Assembly (NCBI GenBank): GCA_015039465.1
Contig: MU130378.1
Location: forward strand, 996,570 to 1,060,569
Reading direction: 5' to 3'
Origin: Phlegmacium glaucopus
Taxonomy: Eukaryota > Basidiomycota > Agaricomycetes > Agaricales > Cortinariaceae
Length of the DNA stretch: 64,000 nucleotides
This document shows, one piece after another, positions 23,038 through 34,500 of the stretch. Made by a program: the position numbers and the translations under genes. Positions within the stretch are counted from its first letter, which is position 1. Each line of letters opens with the position of its first letter. The notes beneath the pieces were generated by a model. The model had not been told where the DNA came from, ran no database searches, and worked only from the letters and a program-made list of their open reading frames with translations.

Positions 23038-23244
23038 TAATTTCGAACGTAGAGTGTAATCCTTTAGTAAGGTTGTGTGTTGAGCGCCTCGAAACCCACG
23101 GAAATAGCATTATGCAACTCGATGCAACATCGATAAGAGCGATTGGTAAATTATTTCATATAACGGTACTTATGTAATTAGGACTGTAAAGTATTATCTA
23201 TCCTACAATGAATATAAATCACACTGAACTTGGTCACGAATTAA

Positions 23245-24339
23245 TCAAAGCATATTATCGACGGTCGAGAGTACTAATTTCCAGCCTTCTGGATCGTTCC
23301 TTTTCATGACCTCGCCTAATTTGTCAAAGCGCTCCCACCACCACCTATTCATGACATCGAATCCTTTTTCTGATCCAGGTGGAGTGATCCTAGAGTGCCA
23401 CGGTTTATCGGCAAAGATATAATGAAGGCAACGAATTTCATTTTCGCGCCAAAGCAGGGGATGAACGCTGCGCAACGATCTAAGCGCGTTGAAATACCAA
23501 GGAATTGGTCTCCATTTCCCTTTGAAATATTCCGAGAGTAGGTCTTGATCCGGAAAGGTCCATTCGGAAATCTTGTCCGATGTGTAAAGGAACCGCGTAA
23601 TGCTGGCAGAAAGGGCTTTCGATGGGTTGAGGATTACTGTTCCAGAATTTAGTTGAGTATAAGGACGTGGAGACGTATTTGTAATGAACGGTGGCGGCGC
23701 TGTTGGGTAGGAGACGGCGCTATGCGCACAGTTTTCAGGTCGCCTAGATAAAGAGTAAATTCGGAGTCCAAAAAAAATCGCTGTAACTGGCACCCACCAG
23801 TCTGTAGGATAATGCGCCAATCGACGCGGGTTGCATGCACATACATGAACGGCGGCGATATGATCATGAGGAAGATCGATTGACATTAGTTCGTCAATAT
23901 TCCTCAACACAAGCATGTCACTGTCCACGAGGACTATTCGCTGCCATTAAAAAAATTAGTACCTGGAAGTGGGTCACATTGGCTGACGGGATCGTACTTT
24001 ATATTCCCAAAGGTCGAATCCTCTGCCATTGTCTCAGTTTTCTTGTAGAATATATAGAGAAAATAGCGATCACCTTAATTTTGTCCAAGTATCTGCAAAC
24101 CTAGCATCATGAGCAAGAAGAGTATGCCTTCCTTCGGGAGGTTGAAGGGTTTTAACCTCTCTTATACGTATACGGCGGTTACGGAGGACAGCTCTTGCAT
24201 CCTCTGGCAATGACGGGGTGACCATCACAACCAGAGGATACTTTGAATTGACAGATCGCAAGCAATTGTGCAGGACCAGTACACCAGCGAGATATGAAGT
24301 TTTGGTGAGAAGAGTAACGTAGGCATAATCAGAGCTCAT
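23245..24339 (-). CDS. GT8-family (glycogenin-like) glycosyltransferase
   Basis: Four exons. The first gives MSSDYAYVTLLTKTSYLAG, VLVLHNCLRSVNSKYPLVVM and ADTWTKLR. The second, small exon gives GFDLWEYK, and the third opens RIVLVDSDMLVLRNIDEL with the DxD metal-binding motif (DSD) of glycogenin/galactinol-synthase-like GT8 enzymes. Later blocks are YTQLNSGTVILNPSK and FPDQDLLSEYFKGKW, then the usual C-terminal HYIFADKPWH. The enzyme probably moves a sugar from a nucleotide sugar onto a protein or polyol acceptor in the cytosol. It lacks the long linker and C-terminal glycogen-synthase-binding region of true glycogenin, so the acceptor is open. In-frame upstream ATGs exist, but I start at the MSSDYAYVT typical of the family. 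Confidence 0.8.
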
Positions 24340-24602
24340 GGTTCGGGAGAGGGGGTTGGGATGGTTTGAAAGCAAAGGAGAGAGCATATTTATTTCTTGA
24401 AACACATAGGTTTCGGGCATTTCCACGATCTTATCAGCATTATGTCGGCGATTTGAGGGTCCGGGCGGATCGCCCCTAAAACTCGGAAAGGTCAAAATTA
24501 ATCTTACTTGGCTAACGTTGTCCAAAGAGGGGGAAAGCGCAAAATACAATATATTGCAGATGACGAACAAAACCCTGCCAACCCCATATGTGTATGTGCT
24601 GT

Positions 24603-24968
24603 TTAACGTAGCCGTCTGTATCCAACCTTGATTTCAATACTGGACCCCTATTCACAGGATTATAACCCACCTTGCCTCACGTTCACTCTCGAGTAGCGCT
24701 AGAATATCTTCCTCTCGCACCGGTCCCTTCACGTTACGGATGATCGTCCGAGATGTGTCATCCATGAATTCGACGCGGACTTGAGTAACACCTCCTCGTG
24801 ATCCAGTGCGACCCAGGACCTAACCAATGACAGCCTTCCAGTTGTGAATAGACCATGACAGAAAAACAATTGACCTTGATTACTTTTGCTAGTTTGACTG
24901 GAGCTTTGGAGGAATCCTTTAAAATGTTCAATAATTGGGACGGCAAAGCAAGTTTCAATTCGCACCAT
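24603..24968 (-). CDS. RPS28: 40S ribosomal protein eS28
   Basis: The protein is about 68 residues, the usual size. Exon 1 is the ATG alone (24966-24968), followed by an intron beginning GTGCGA. Exon 2 gives [15 protein letters not shown], exon 3 gives [20 protein letters not shown] and [20 protein letters not shown] to ESEREA, and the last exon (24603-24615, 13 nt) completes ARRLR before TAA. These match eS28 almost word for word. The protein sits on the small subunit head near the mRNA exit. Introns immediately after the start codon are frequent in fungal ribosomal protein genes. The tiny last exon is unusual and easily missed by prediction. Confidence 0.93.
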
Positions 24969-25729
24969 TTTGGTTTAATTGTATGTGATAGTGAAGAAAG
25001 ACTTGTGTTGATGCCTCATCTTTAATAGAGTTCGAGGTTTCTCAATCTCCGACTGAATATAAGGCTGTTTCCGCCTCCCGATTTGGTCATGTTATATAAC
25101 GGCCTCAAGGCTGAAATATTGGCCTACTTACGGCAACCTTCTCCCGAATCCTTTTTCCGAAAATAGAAAAATGGATTTAGTACATATATGATATTGGTCC
25201 AAGTTTTATCTCGGAATTCAACAAGACGCTCAATGGGAATCCGGATCATGAAAAAGATCTGCGGACGATAAGAGATAAGAGATGGCCTTGAGTCCATCCG
25301 AAAAAATCATATTCAACCTACTACTTGTTTGGTCATATTAGATAGGTACAGCGATACGTTCCCGTTTTCTCACAGCTAATTGGCAACACAACGATGCTCA
25401 CCTTCTCTCGTTCATTTAAAGTAACCTTCCCACCATTGTGCCACCACCGCCACCATTTTTTGTCATCACAATTAGGAGCACCTTAGAATACAATGTATTG
25501 CCTTTAGGCCTGCTCAATTCTGTTATAAAGTTCCTTCACTCATAGATGGGTTAAATTAATTATTAGACGGGAGCATAGCTACCGCGCTCCTAATGTGACT
25601 AAACAAGTGGGATCTAGAGTTGGTGCATGATGGCCAAAGCCTTGCATTGCGAAGTGACCCTTAGTAGGCTATATTGTTATTAAAATATTGAATGGTTGAA
25701 TAGGGTTAAGGCTCATGTGTATGAATGAT
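24969..25729. other. Intergenic region between eS28 and lipoyl synthase genes
   Basis: About 760 bp, AT-rich, with no frame I can support. It must contain the eS28 promoter (near 24970-25100) and the 3' flank of the lipoyl synthase gene. No tRNA-like B box or terminal repeat was recognised. Confidence 0.3.
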
Positions 25730-27183
25730 TTAAGCCGTCTGTTCCAAACACACGTCAGACAGGCCTGGTGTCAGTGCCTGCAACTCGGCATTTTTCTGCC
25801 TCAGGACATTTTCTATGTAGTATTCACCGGCCTGCCAAAAGTGAAATTAAAATCCAAGACACAAGGAGAACGGAAGTGATGTACCTTGTAACTGCTACGG
25901 ACCAGAGGACCGCTAGCAACATACAGAAACCCTAGGTCCTCGGCAACCTTCTTCCAGTGATCAAACTCTGAAGGTTCTACATAACGATCCACCTTCATAT
26001 GCCGTTTCGTTGGACGCATGTATTGTCCAAAAGTGACGACATCAACGTCAACCTTCCGGAGCTCTAGAAGGCAGTAAGTCAGTCCCGAATACTACTTGTG
26101 ATTGTGTCAATAACCTTCGAGCGTTGAAAGCAGTTGGTCACCAGTTTCCCCAACCCCAAGCATAATACTGGTTTTCGTGATACGGACGCCTTCCTTTTTA
26201 GCTTGCTCAAGAACCTTGAGAGACTGCCGGAACGTGGCTCGTCGATCGCGAACATATGGAGTCAACGCTTCGACTGTTTCTACATTGTGAGCGTAGACAT
26301 CAAGTCCAGAATTCGCAACTAATGAGACCTGCTCAAGCGAGCCGGCAAAGTCTCCAGTCAACGCTTCGACTAGAATATGAGGAGCTCTGGTCAAGTTAAA
26401 AAGATGCTAGGCAACTGGGGAATTATAAAAACTCGCTTCTGTTTTATTTTTCGGATGGTTTCCGCAAAATGGTGGGCTCCGCCGTCTGCCAGATCTGCTG
26501 ACACTGCGTTAAAAATATTCAGAGTAAAGGTATGTAATAAAGCTTGCCATCTCGATCAACACTTGTCAGCACAATGTATCCCAAACCCCATCGACTGATT
26601 GCTTCTGCAGTATTTTCCGGCTCATGTGGGTCCAGGGGAGGAGGCGTTCGAGAGGTTTTGACCGAGCAAAATCTACACCCACGAGTACAAGTATCTCCCA
26701 TAAGCTTATATAGTCTATCAGTATTAAACGGTGAGATCTGAGAAACCATACCATGATGGTCGCAGTGGCCGTGTTCCGGCCGTCTGCTGTTGTCTTTCCT
26801 CCCCAACAATCACCAATGTTCGGACAACGAGCTTCTTCGCAAACTGTGTGCAAGTTTAGACCTCGGAGGTCTTTTTTAATCTTATTGAAAGAGGCTCCGG
26901 ATGGGATAGAAGTTTTCAGAAAGGAGGGCAACCGAGGACTTGGGATGTCGTCAGAAATATTTAGCTATGTATATACAGGTTAAACCCACCCTTTGGTGTT
27001 TCCAAGGACCACGCGTTCAGAAGAATCCTCAGAAAGAAATTCATGGAAGCTGGGTCCATTGTCTAGAGATTTTCCAAAGTCAGTCCGCGGTGGTGGAGGT
27101 GTGGTGGGGGATGATGTAGTTGCAAGACAACGTCTATAGCCTGGCACCACACAGCGACGCGAAATATGTAGTAAAGTCGACAT
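25730..27183 (-). CDS. LIP5: Lipoyl synthase, mitochondrial radical SAM enzyme
   Basis: Six or so exons. The N-terminus ([20 protein letters not shown]) is a mitochondrial presequence. The first cysteine motif, [13 protein letters not shown] (CX4CX5C), binds the auxiliary 4Fe-4S cluster; the second, [12 protein letters not shown] (CX3CX2C), binds the radical-SAM cluster. Downstream are [31 protein letters not shown] and [20 protein letters not shown], then [15 protein letters not shown] with the conserved RSSY. The enzyme inserts two sulfurs into octanoyl groups on E2 subunits and glycine cleavage H protein. The pyruvate dehydrogenase E2 gene, its likely substrate, is about 9 kb away on the other strand. 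The start at 27183 and stop at 25730-25732 are clear. Confidence 0.94.
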
Positions 27184-27852
27184 CCCGACAAAGTCTAACG
27201 TTAACGTAGTATCGAACTGAGTTGCAAGATATCCGTTATGATTCCGGCGGAAGCTGAGGAGTTTGTTTTGCAGTGCTTTGGCGTTTAATACAAATAACCT
27301 CAACTTGATTGCTTGCAAGGGCTTCAAACGCAATGACTATATGAATTCTTTATCGAGACGAGAGGAAGAGACTCTACTTAAAACTACTAAGGCTTACGCT
27401 CTTCGGGAATGTGACGATGTAGTAAAAGGTCGATTTTCTTGGTATTATTATGATGTTTCTGACTGATTCTGTGCCAACAGCTTTTGCGGCATGCGCGTCT
27501 GGTCGGACTATCTCTGTTGCTTGGGCATGTCGAGAAAAGCTGAAAGAAGTCCAAGGATGTATGATTGAGTTGTAAGGATTCATCGCGCTTTTCAGCCTTT
27601 GGTCTACCTCTTACCCGTGATTCAGCACTGGACCCGAGCCTATGGAGCGTGTCCGACAGGAATACCTGCGTCTGCGAGGTGCCCAGGGTTTGGTATCCTG
27701 AAAAATGCGACCAAATACAACTGCTATATACCATTGGCTGTGATAAAACCTGCCTCGGCTTCTGGATAGTCTAAATATCAGAATCCATTTTAAATTCCTT
27801 GAAGGGATCGACTGCGATACATGCTATTCGTACTATAGCCACAACATGAGGC
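27184..27852. other. Intergenic region between lipoyl synthase and PEX11 genes
   Basis: About 670 bp. Overlapping open frames occur on both strands (the longest about 115 codons at 27387-27734, minus) but none shows family motifs, splice signals joining it to neighbours, or low-complexity patterns typical of real fungal proteins. I treat the stretch as non-coding. Confidence 0.3.
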
Positions 27853-28917
27853 TCACTTTCTCCCGTTGACCGCTTCCCATTGTGACTTGGCACCCAGCAG
27901 TGATGAAATCAGGCTATGAGAGCCAAAAGTTAGTCGGAGAATTTTATATTTTTGCTGATCACGCACCCCAATATTCCAAGTGTGCCCTCATTGATGTTCA
28001 AAAGTTCAGCTCCCGTTGCAGGTATCCATACATCAAGAAGATCAATGACAAGTTGCTTTCGGTTATTGTCACGAGCGCTGGTGCAGCATTGTCATTAAAA
28101 ATGGCTTGAAAGAATAAAAGTACTATGCCAACTGACGTCTCGATAACACTCAATCTTGTCTCCCGAGCAGCTTCATCGGCAAGGTCCTTTTCGCCCCAAA
28201 CCATAGTTTTCTGCAACTCCTTTGCCTCCTTGGTCAATCGTGCTGCCTAGGCAAGAACTGCGGCTTCTGATTGGACGACGAATATGCTTCTTACCTTCAA
28301 TACGCCATGAGCAAGGCTGAAAATTATTCCAGCTAACCAGAATCGGAAGGAAATCTTTGTGAGTTTCTTGGCCCTTTCTGGATTCAAGGTTATGAATTTT
28401 ATGGCATTGGCCTATTGAAAAAATATGTGACATTGTTCGTGGATGGGAAAGGAATTCCCTACCCAAATGACAGCGTCGGTGGATAGATAACCGAAATACC
28501 CGATCTGTCTGGCTATAGTAGTAATGATTTCTGTGATGGGCCCGGAGGAGAAGGTGGCACGGAGAGCTGCTTGTAGATGTTCCACCGGTTTTCCGAGGCG
28601 CATTACTGTTCAGTGTAAGACATGGCTATCAGAATGTTAATGTCTGTAATTGCATACGTTTCCTAGCCGTTCCGAGATGTGATTTTAGAGCGGTCCATCG
28701 AACCGCATCTGTCTTGTCACCCTTGCTGAGAAGGTACCATGCATAGAAGCGAGCGAAATATTGGACTGCTCGGTAAGTCTAACCCATTTGTCAGTACGAA
28801 GGCAATGAAACGAATATAACATATGCTTACTTTGTCACGACCAAGGGTAGTACCCCCAAACTTTAAGCCCTGTGAAATAGTAGGATGGAATATGAATTGG
28901 GAAGCTACAGCAGCCAT
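27853..28917 (-). CDS. PEX11: Peroxisomal membrane protein PEX11
   Basis: Seven or so small exons. The start MAAVASQFIFHPTISQGLKF leads to GRDKAVQYFARFYAWYLLSK, matching the conserved PEX11 N-terminus (RDK, then QYxARFxAWYL). Further blocks are RLGKPVEHLQAALRA, IARQIGYFGYLSTDAVIWAN and AIKFITLNPERAKKLTKISF, then RFWLAGIIFSLAHGVLK. The C-terminus carries LVIDLLDVWIPATG, INEGTLGILG and LISSLLGAKSQWEAV. PEX11 bends and elongates the peroxisomal membrane during division. The last intron joins GG|C in phase, giving the stop at 27853-27855. Confidence 0.9.
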
Positions 28918-29390
28918 TGTGCAATGTTAAAGTGCAAGGTATGTTCATGCCGACCCATATATAACCAGCCTTCTTACACGTGATTTAAACAAAATCGGCA
29001 ACTATTCCGGAGTCACATTCATGATCCGTACAATGTACGTACCGCCGTCCACAGGTAAAAATACACTGCGTGGTGTTCCAGTTCTCATGAGCACAATGTT
29101 TATGCGATTTTGAGAGGAAACAAAATTAAATCACATTTGCGGGCGTTGTGCGGTGATTTGGCGGTGATCTTTATTTTGTGGGATTTGTGGGATTCACTAT
29201 TCACTACACAAGTCCGGCAAATTTCGGAATCCATAAGTATTATGTAATACGTATCAGCGTTTCCCAACGCCACAAAGTTTTGCGGTCCAGTAGCATAGGA
29301 GGGTGTGCACTCGATCCAATTATCATGGTTGTGCGATTATCTTCCGCACATGTAAGAATTACTACGGTCAATTGGGTTCACGTGATATAT
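28918..29390. other. Divergent intergenic region, PEX11 to fumarase
   Basis: About 470 bp between two divergent start codons. It is moderately AT-rich. An open frame runs through 29178-29495 on the plus strand only because it overlaps fumarase exon 1. I see no RNA gene. Both promoters must lie here. Confidence 0.35.
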
Positions 29391-31424
29391 ATGAAAAGAG
29401 CCCAGACAAAATCCCTTACTAGGCCTTTCTCAACATCTAACTCGCTCATGGTTCGTCCGCGATTTACTTCTTATAGGCTGTTTCGCTTACACTAGCCAAC
29501 CAGTCATCACAGAATTATCGAATCGAGAAAGATACATTCGGAGAGCTTCAAGTTCCCGCAGATAAATATTGGGGTGCCCAGACACAGAGGTGCGACTTAT
29601 AAATGTGTAGTCACTATATGGTTAACCCGCCTTATAGATCTCTGCAGAATTTTGATATTGGTGGGCCGACGGAGCGCCTCCCGCCGCCTCTTGTCAAGGC
29701 GTTCGGTGTGCTTAAGAAGGCAGCTGCTATTGTCAATATCGGATATGGAATGGATCCAAAAATTGGGGAGGCCATTCAAAAGGCTGCAGACGATGTCAGT
29801 GACAGTATTTACTCACTTAGGATCTGGAATTTATCTATATCTCAAGGTCATATCTGGCAAGTTGATAGACCACTTCCCCCTGGTAGTGTTCCAAACAGGT
29901 AGTGGAACACAGAGCAACATGAATGCCAACGAGGTTGCTACTTCTCATACCTTCATCTCGTCTCCTTTTTCTATTACCATTGTACCAACAGGTGATTTCC
30001 AATCGCGCAATAGAACTCCTCGGTGGACAGCTAGGTTCCAAAGTCCCGGTACATCCTAACGATCATGTTAACAGAAGTCAAAGTAGCAACGATACGTACG
30101 TCTTCAAATACTTATTTTCCAGGGAACAAACCCATGTCCTACTGTAGGTTCCCCACCGTTATGCATATCGCGGCCGTTACCGAGATCAATCATTCTTTGC
30201 TTCCTGCTTTAACCGAACTCCGCGATGCTCTGGACGAGAAGGCAAAGAACTTTGACCATATTATCAAAATTGGCCGGACTCATTTACAGGTGAGAGCGTC
30301 TGTTTCCAACAGCTATTGTTTTACTTATTGTAAAGGATGCAACACCTTTGACCCTGGGTCAAGAATTCAGTGGTTATGTGCAACAAATAACAAATGGTAT
30401 TGAGAGGGTTCGATGCACTTTACCCAGACTTAGCTGCTTAGCGCAAGGTGGGACGGCTGTCGGAACTGTAAGTTCCGTTCTATACAAAATGATCATATGC
30501 CTATTTGATATTTGTTTCAAGGGTCTTAACACAAAAAAAGGATTCGACGTCAAGATTGCCGCCGAGGTTTCTAAAATCACTGGACTAGAATTTGTGACGG
30601 CTCCAAACAAGGTATAGATTACTCCTCAAATACATGTAGCCGTTTTCGACTGAATTTTTCATTAGTTCGAAGCGTTGGCGGCTCATGATGCTCTTGTTGA
30701 AGCGCATGGTGCTCTTAACGTACTCGCATGCTCGCTGATGAAGATTGCAAACGATATCCGATATCTGGGATCAGGTCCTCGTTGTGGCCTTGGCGAACTA
30801 AGTTTGCCTGAAAATGAACCTGGAAGCAGCATAATGCCTGGGAAGGTAAACCCAACCCAATGCGAAGCAATAACAATGGTTGCGGCGCAGGTGATAGGAA
30901 ACCAAACCGCTGTCAGTGTAGCAGGAGCAAGCGGTCAATTTGAGGTATGTGTTTAATGCAGGGAGTTGAGTTATACTGACGGCAAATAATAGTTGAACGT
31001 ATTTAAACCTATGATGGCCAAGAATGTGCTACAAAGTATTCGTCTGCTCGCTGATGGTCAGTTTGTCCCTTGTTGAGTTTAACGTTGAAGTGATGTTTTT
31101 TAAGGCTCGCGGTCATTCACGAAGAACCTCGTTGTTGGGATCCAGGCGAATGAGAAGCGAATCCAAACCCTGCTTCATGAATCATTGATGCTTGCCACTA
31201 TTTTGAACAGCCACCTCGGATACGATAGTGAGTTGTAATTATACTTGTTGTGTGACCGACATGGCCTCAGAACACGTGTTTGTTCAGATGTTGCCCAATG
31301 TGCAAAGAAAGCACACAAAGAAGGAACGACATTGAAAGCTGCGACTGTTGAACTCGGACTCCTGACTGCTGAAGAATTTGACGAAAAAGTGCGACCAGAG
31401 TTGATGTTGCATCCTGATAATTAG
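29391..31424 (+). CDS. FUM1: Fumarate hydratase class II (mitochondrial)
   Basis: About eleven exons. Exon 1 (29391-29450) gives [20 protein letters not shown], a basic mitochondrial presequence with an RPFSTS cleavage-like motif; the 62-bp intron 29451-29512 joins it to [20 protein letters not shown]. Catalytic and substrate blocks follow: [13 protein letters not shown], then [22 protein letters not shown] and [20 protein letters not shown]. The superfamily signature is [16 protein letters not shown]. The protein ends with [20 protein letters not shown]. It converts fumarate to malate in the citric acid cycle. Fungi often make both mitochondrial and cytosolic forms from one gene. The first intron could have a nearer acceptor, but that would be only 26 bp long. 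Confidence 0.95.
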
Positions 31425-31593
31425 AATACACAATAAATGTATGTAAATGGGCTTTTTCCTTTTTGAGGTTATGAGAACGATGAAATATGTAAGTCAAAAA
31501 GATCAGAGTTTCATTGGCGTATCAGTTGCCCAGTGACAGCGAGCATTCTCAAGTACCATACACCCACATTCGCACTGGCTGGTTCACTTTCAT

Positions 31594-34500
31594 ATGTCTC
31601 TTAGAAATATTCTTAACCATGAACCCCTTCCCCCATATCCAAGGATGCCTTTAGGTGACCAATCACCCATACCTGACGATTCTCGACTATCCCCTCTTCC
31701 TTCTCCTGCCTCTCATACCTCCCAATTGCTCTCAGGGGAACCACTCTCAGGTCGAATTCACCATCGTTCCGGGCTTCAATATGAGAACCTTGGTTGGGAT
31801 TCTCGCTCCGGCAATTGGAACGTTGATGACAACACGGCTGAACGTCGACGGTACTCTTATGAGGAGAACCGCCTTGTTTCCCCGATTGAGCCTCAGGCGG
31901 TCTACACTCAACATGATGTCCTCTCAAGGAAGAGACGTAAAGGAAATCCTGATGCAGAGTACTTGCCTACAAAACCGAGACGAGTACGTCAGACCTTTAT
32001 AACATTTTACTCCCTCCCTCTGACCTGTGGATGACCAGACTAGTCAACGTAAGGCGTCTCGGAAAGGGAAGGAGACGCGTCCTATGTCACCCGCAGGCGA
32101 AACAATGGACGCGGGTAAGGTTCAAGAACCCCCCGGAGAGGATTCCAGGTTGGAGTCATCAGATCTTGAAGACTCCCGAGAAGTATGGATTGAGGAACTA
32201 GATGACTACCTCTTAGAAACCAAAAAGCGACAAACGCAGGTTGCGCAGTATTTTTGGGCAAATATTCTGGTAAATGTTTATCGTCCTACTCTTCAGTAGT
32301 TCAATCATAACCTATTCATCTTCCTTAGGAACGCAACTCTGTTACTGCTTTGGGTCTTTCTCGACTCTATTCAGCCAAGATAGACCGCATTCCTCTGACT
32401 TCTCATTCACCACCTCCCCTCCCAGTCGGAGCTGACCTTGAGGACGATTTTGACAATATGACCTCCCTCGGCATCAAGTCAAATGGTCAAGATCATGTTC
32501 AGCAGCGGCGCTTCAATGCTGGGGCAGAAGATGCAGCGCTTGAACTCGAACGAACGATATTGCAGGATTATCCGTTGCCGAAGCAGAAGGGTAAAATCGA
32601 TAACAGTAGGAAACGGCCCGTTTCTGGCCCCGGGTCCGACTTGGAGAACGAGATGGACAAGTCCAAGACTGCAGATAGTGTATCGGCACCAGTCATCAAA
32701 AAACGAAAGCTTGACAACGACGGAGTTGCTACCAGCAATGGCATTGAATTTTCAACGGGCCACGAATCGGTCTCGTTGAAAATTTCTTCTAGAAACAAGG
32801 GTAAGGGTAAGCAGGCTCAACGGGAGATGAGTCCTGATAGTGTTTCCGTAACATCAAAACCTACACGCAAGAAGCCTGGGCCAAAGAGAAGAGTGGGACT
32901 TGCTTTAGAAGTAGAAAACGAGCAGGCGCGGCTATCTCAGCCATCCTCTCTTGTGGGCGATGTGACACCAGTTGTCTCGCGACCGAGCTCACCAGTGCCT
33001 ACTCACACAACAATGGTGTACGAACTTGACGAACCAATACCACCAATGAAGAAGGCGAAGAAGGTGGACGATAATGCTTTGATGAAACGCATCAAGTCGT
33101 TGGAGGAGGCTCAACGAAAAGTATGGACAAATATTGCACGACGCGATGTTGCCAAGGTAATTCTGATTTTGCATATATGTCACCAGATATCTCATGCTTT
33201 GCACTAGGTTTACAAATACCATGCGCTTGGATATCAGACCCGACAATCACAAATGGAACGTATCGCCAAACTGGCTTCCATTCAAGCACGTAAGCCCTTC
33301 ATAAAGACGGCAAAGGCAACCAAAGACACTCAGGCTAAGGCGAAACGCTTGATGCGAGAAATGCAAGTCTTCTGGAAGAAAAATGAAAAGGAAGAGCGAG
33401 ATGCACGCAAGCGCGAGCAGAAGGAAGCCATGGATCGTCTCAAGATTGAAGAAGAGAAGCGTGAAGCTGCACGGCAAGCCCGGAAGCTCGAATTCTTGAT
33501 TTCTCAAACAGAGCTTTACAGCCATTTCGTTGGTAGCAAACTCAAAAGTAAGACATATTGCTGCTCATCAAAGCTTATTCCTTACCATGGCATTATAGCC
33601 ACCGAAATTGAAGGCGACGGTGAAAGTCTTCCTGTACCGGTAGGGGCACACCTTACCGACGTTGATCCAACCTCGCTTCCTGAGATCGACTTCGATAATG
33701 GTAAATTTGCGCCTTGTGATTCCATTCAGTGTTTAAAGACTTGTATTTTTAGATGACCCTACAAACTTGCATCAACATGCGAGGCATAACGCTCAAGAGG
33801 CGATTTCACTGGCAAAACAACGAGCTCAACAATTTGATACCCAAGCTGCATTGGAAAGAAAGACAAATGAAGCGCTCAAGTTGGCAAAAGCTCAAGCCCA
33901 TATCCACGAGAATGCCGCCGAAGATGAGATTTCTACAGCTCCGCCTCTTGTAGATTGTACGTATCGCCTTGCCCTGTTACACACTTGCTCACATCATTGT
34001 AGTGGATTCCGATGAATTGAACTTCCAGAACCCTACATCTCTAAGCGGACCCTTGACAATCACCCAACCCAAGATGTTGATGGCTCAATTGAAGGAATAC
34101 CAGCTCAAAGGTCTAAACTGGCTTGCTACGCTCTATGAGCAAGGTATCAATGGTATTCTCGCAGACGAGATGGGTCTTGGCAAGGTTGGTGGATTGAACT
34201 TTGTTCTGAATCATACCGATCCCTTTTTTTTTGCAGACTGTGCAATCCATTTCATTGCTTGCCTATCTGGCAGAAACTCATGATATATGGGGACCATTCT
34301 TGGTCGTTGCCCCAGCCTCTACACTTCATAATTGGCAGCAGGAATTGACACGCTTCGTTCCCAACCTAAAGGCACTTCCGTACTGGGGAAACGTGAAAGA
34401 TCGCGCCACTTTGAGGAAATTTTGGAGCAAGAAAGAAATCAGTTACAACCAGGAAGCACCTTTCCACGTCTTGATTACGAGCTATCAATTGGTACTTGCA

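Noticed and set aside
27387..27734. 115-codon minus-strand open frame between lipoyl synthase and PEX11
   Set aside because: It overlaps other frames on both strands, has no family motif, and no splice links it to a neighbour.
29451..29476. A 26-bp intron in the fumarase 5' end (GTTCGT to CTTATAG)
   Set aside because: It is too short for splicing, and the longer 62-bp intron 29451-29512 keeps phase and gives the conserved [12 protein letters not shown] start.
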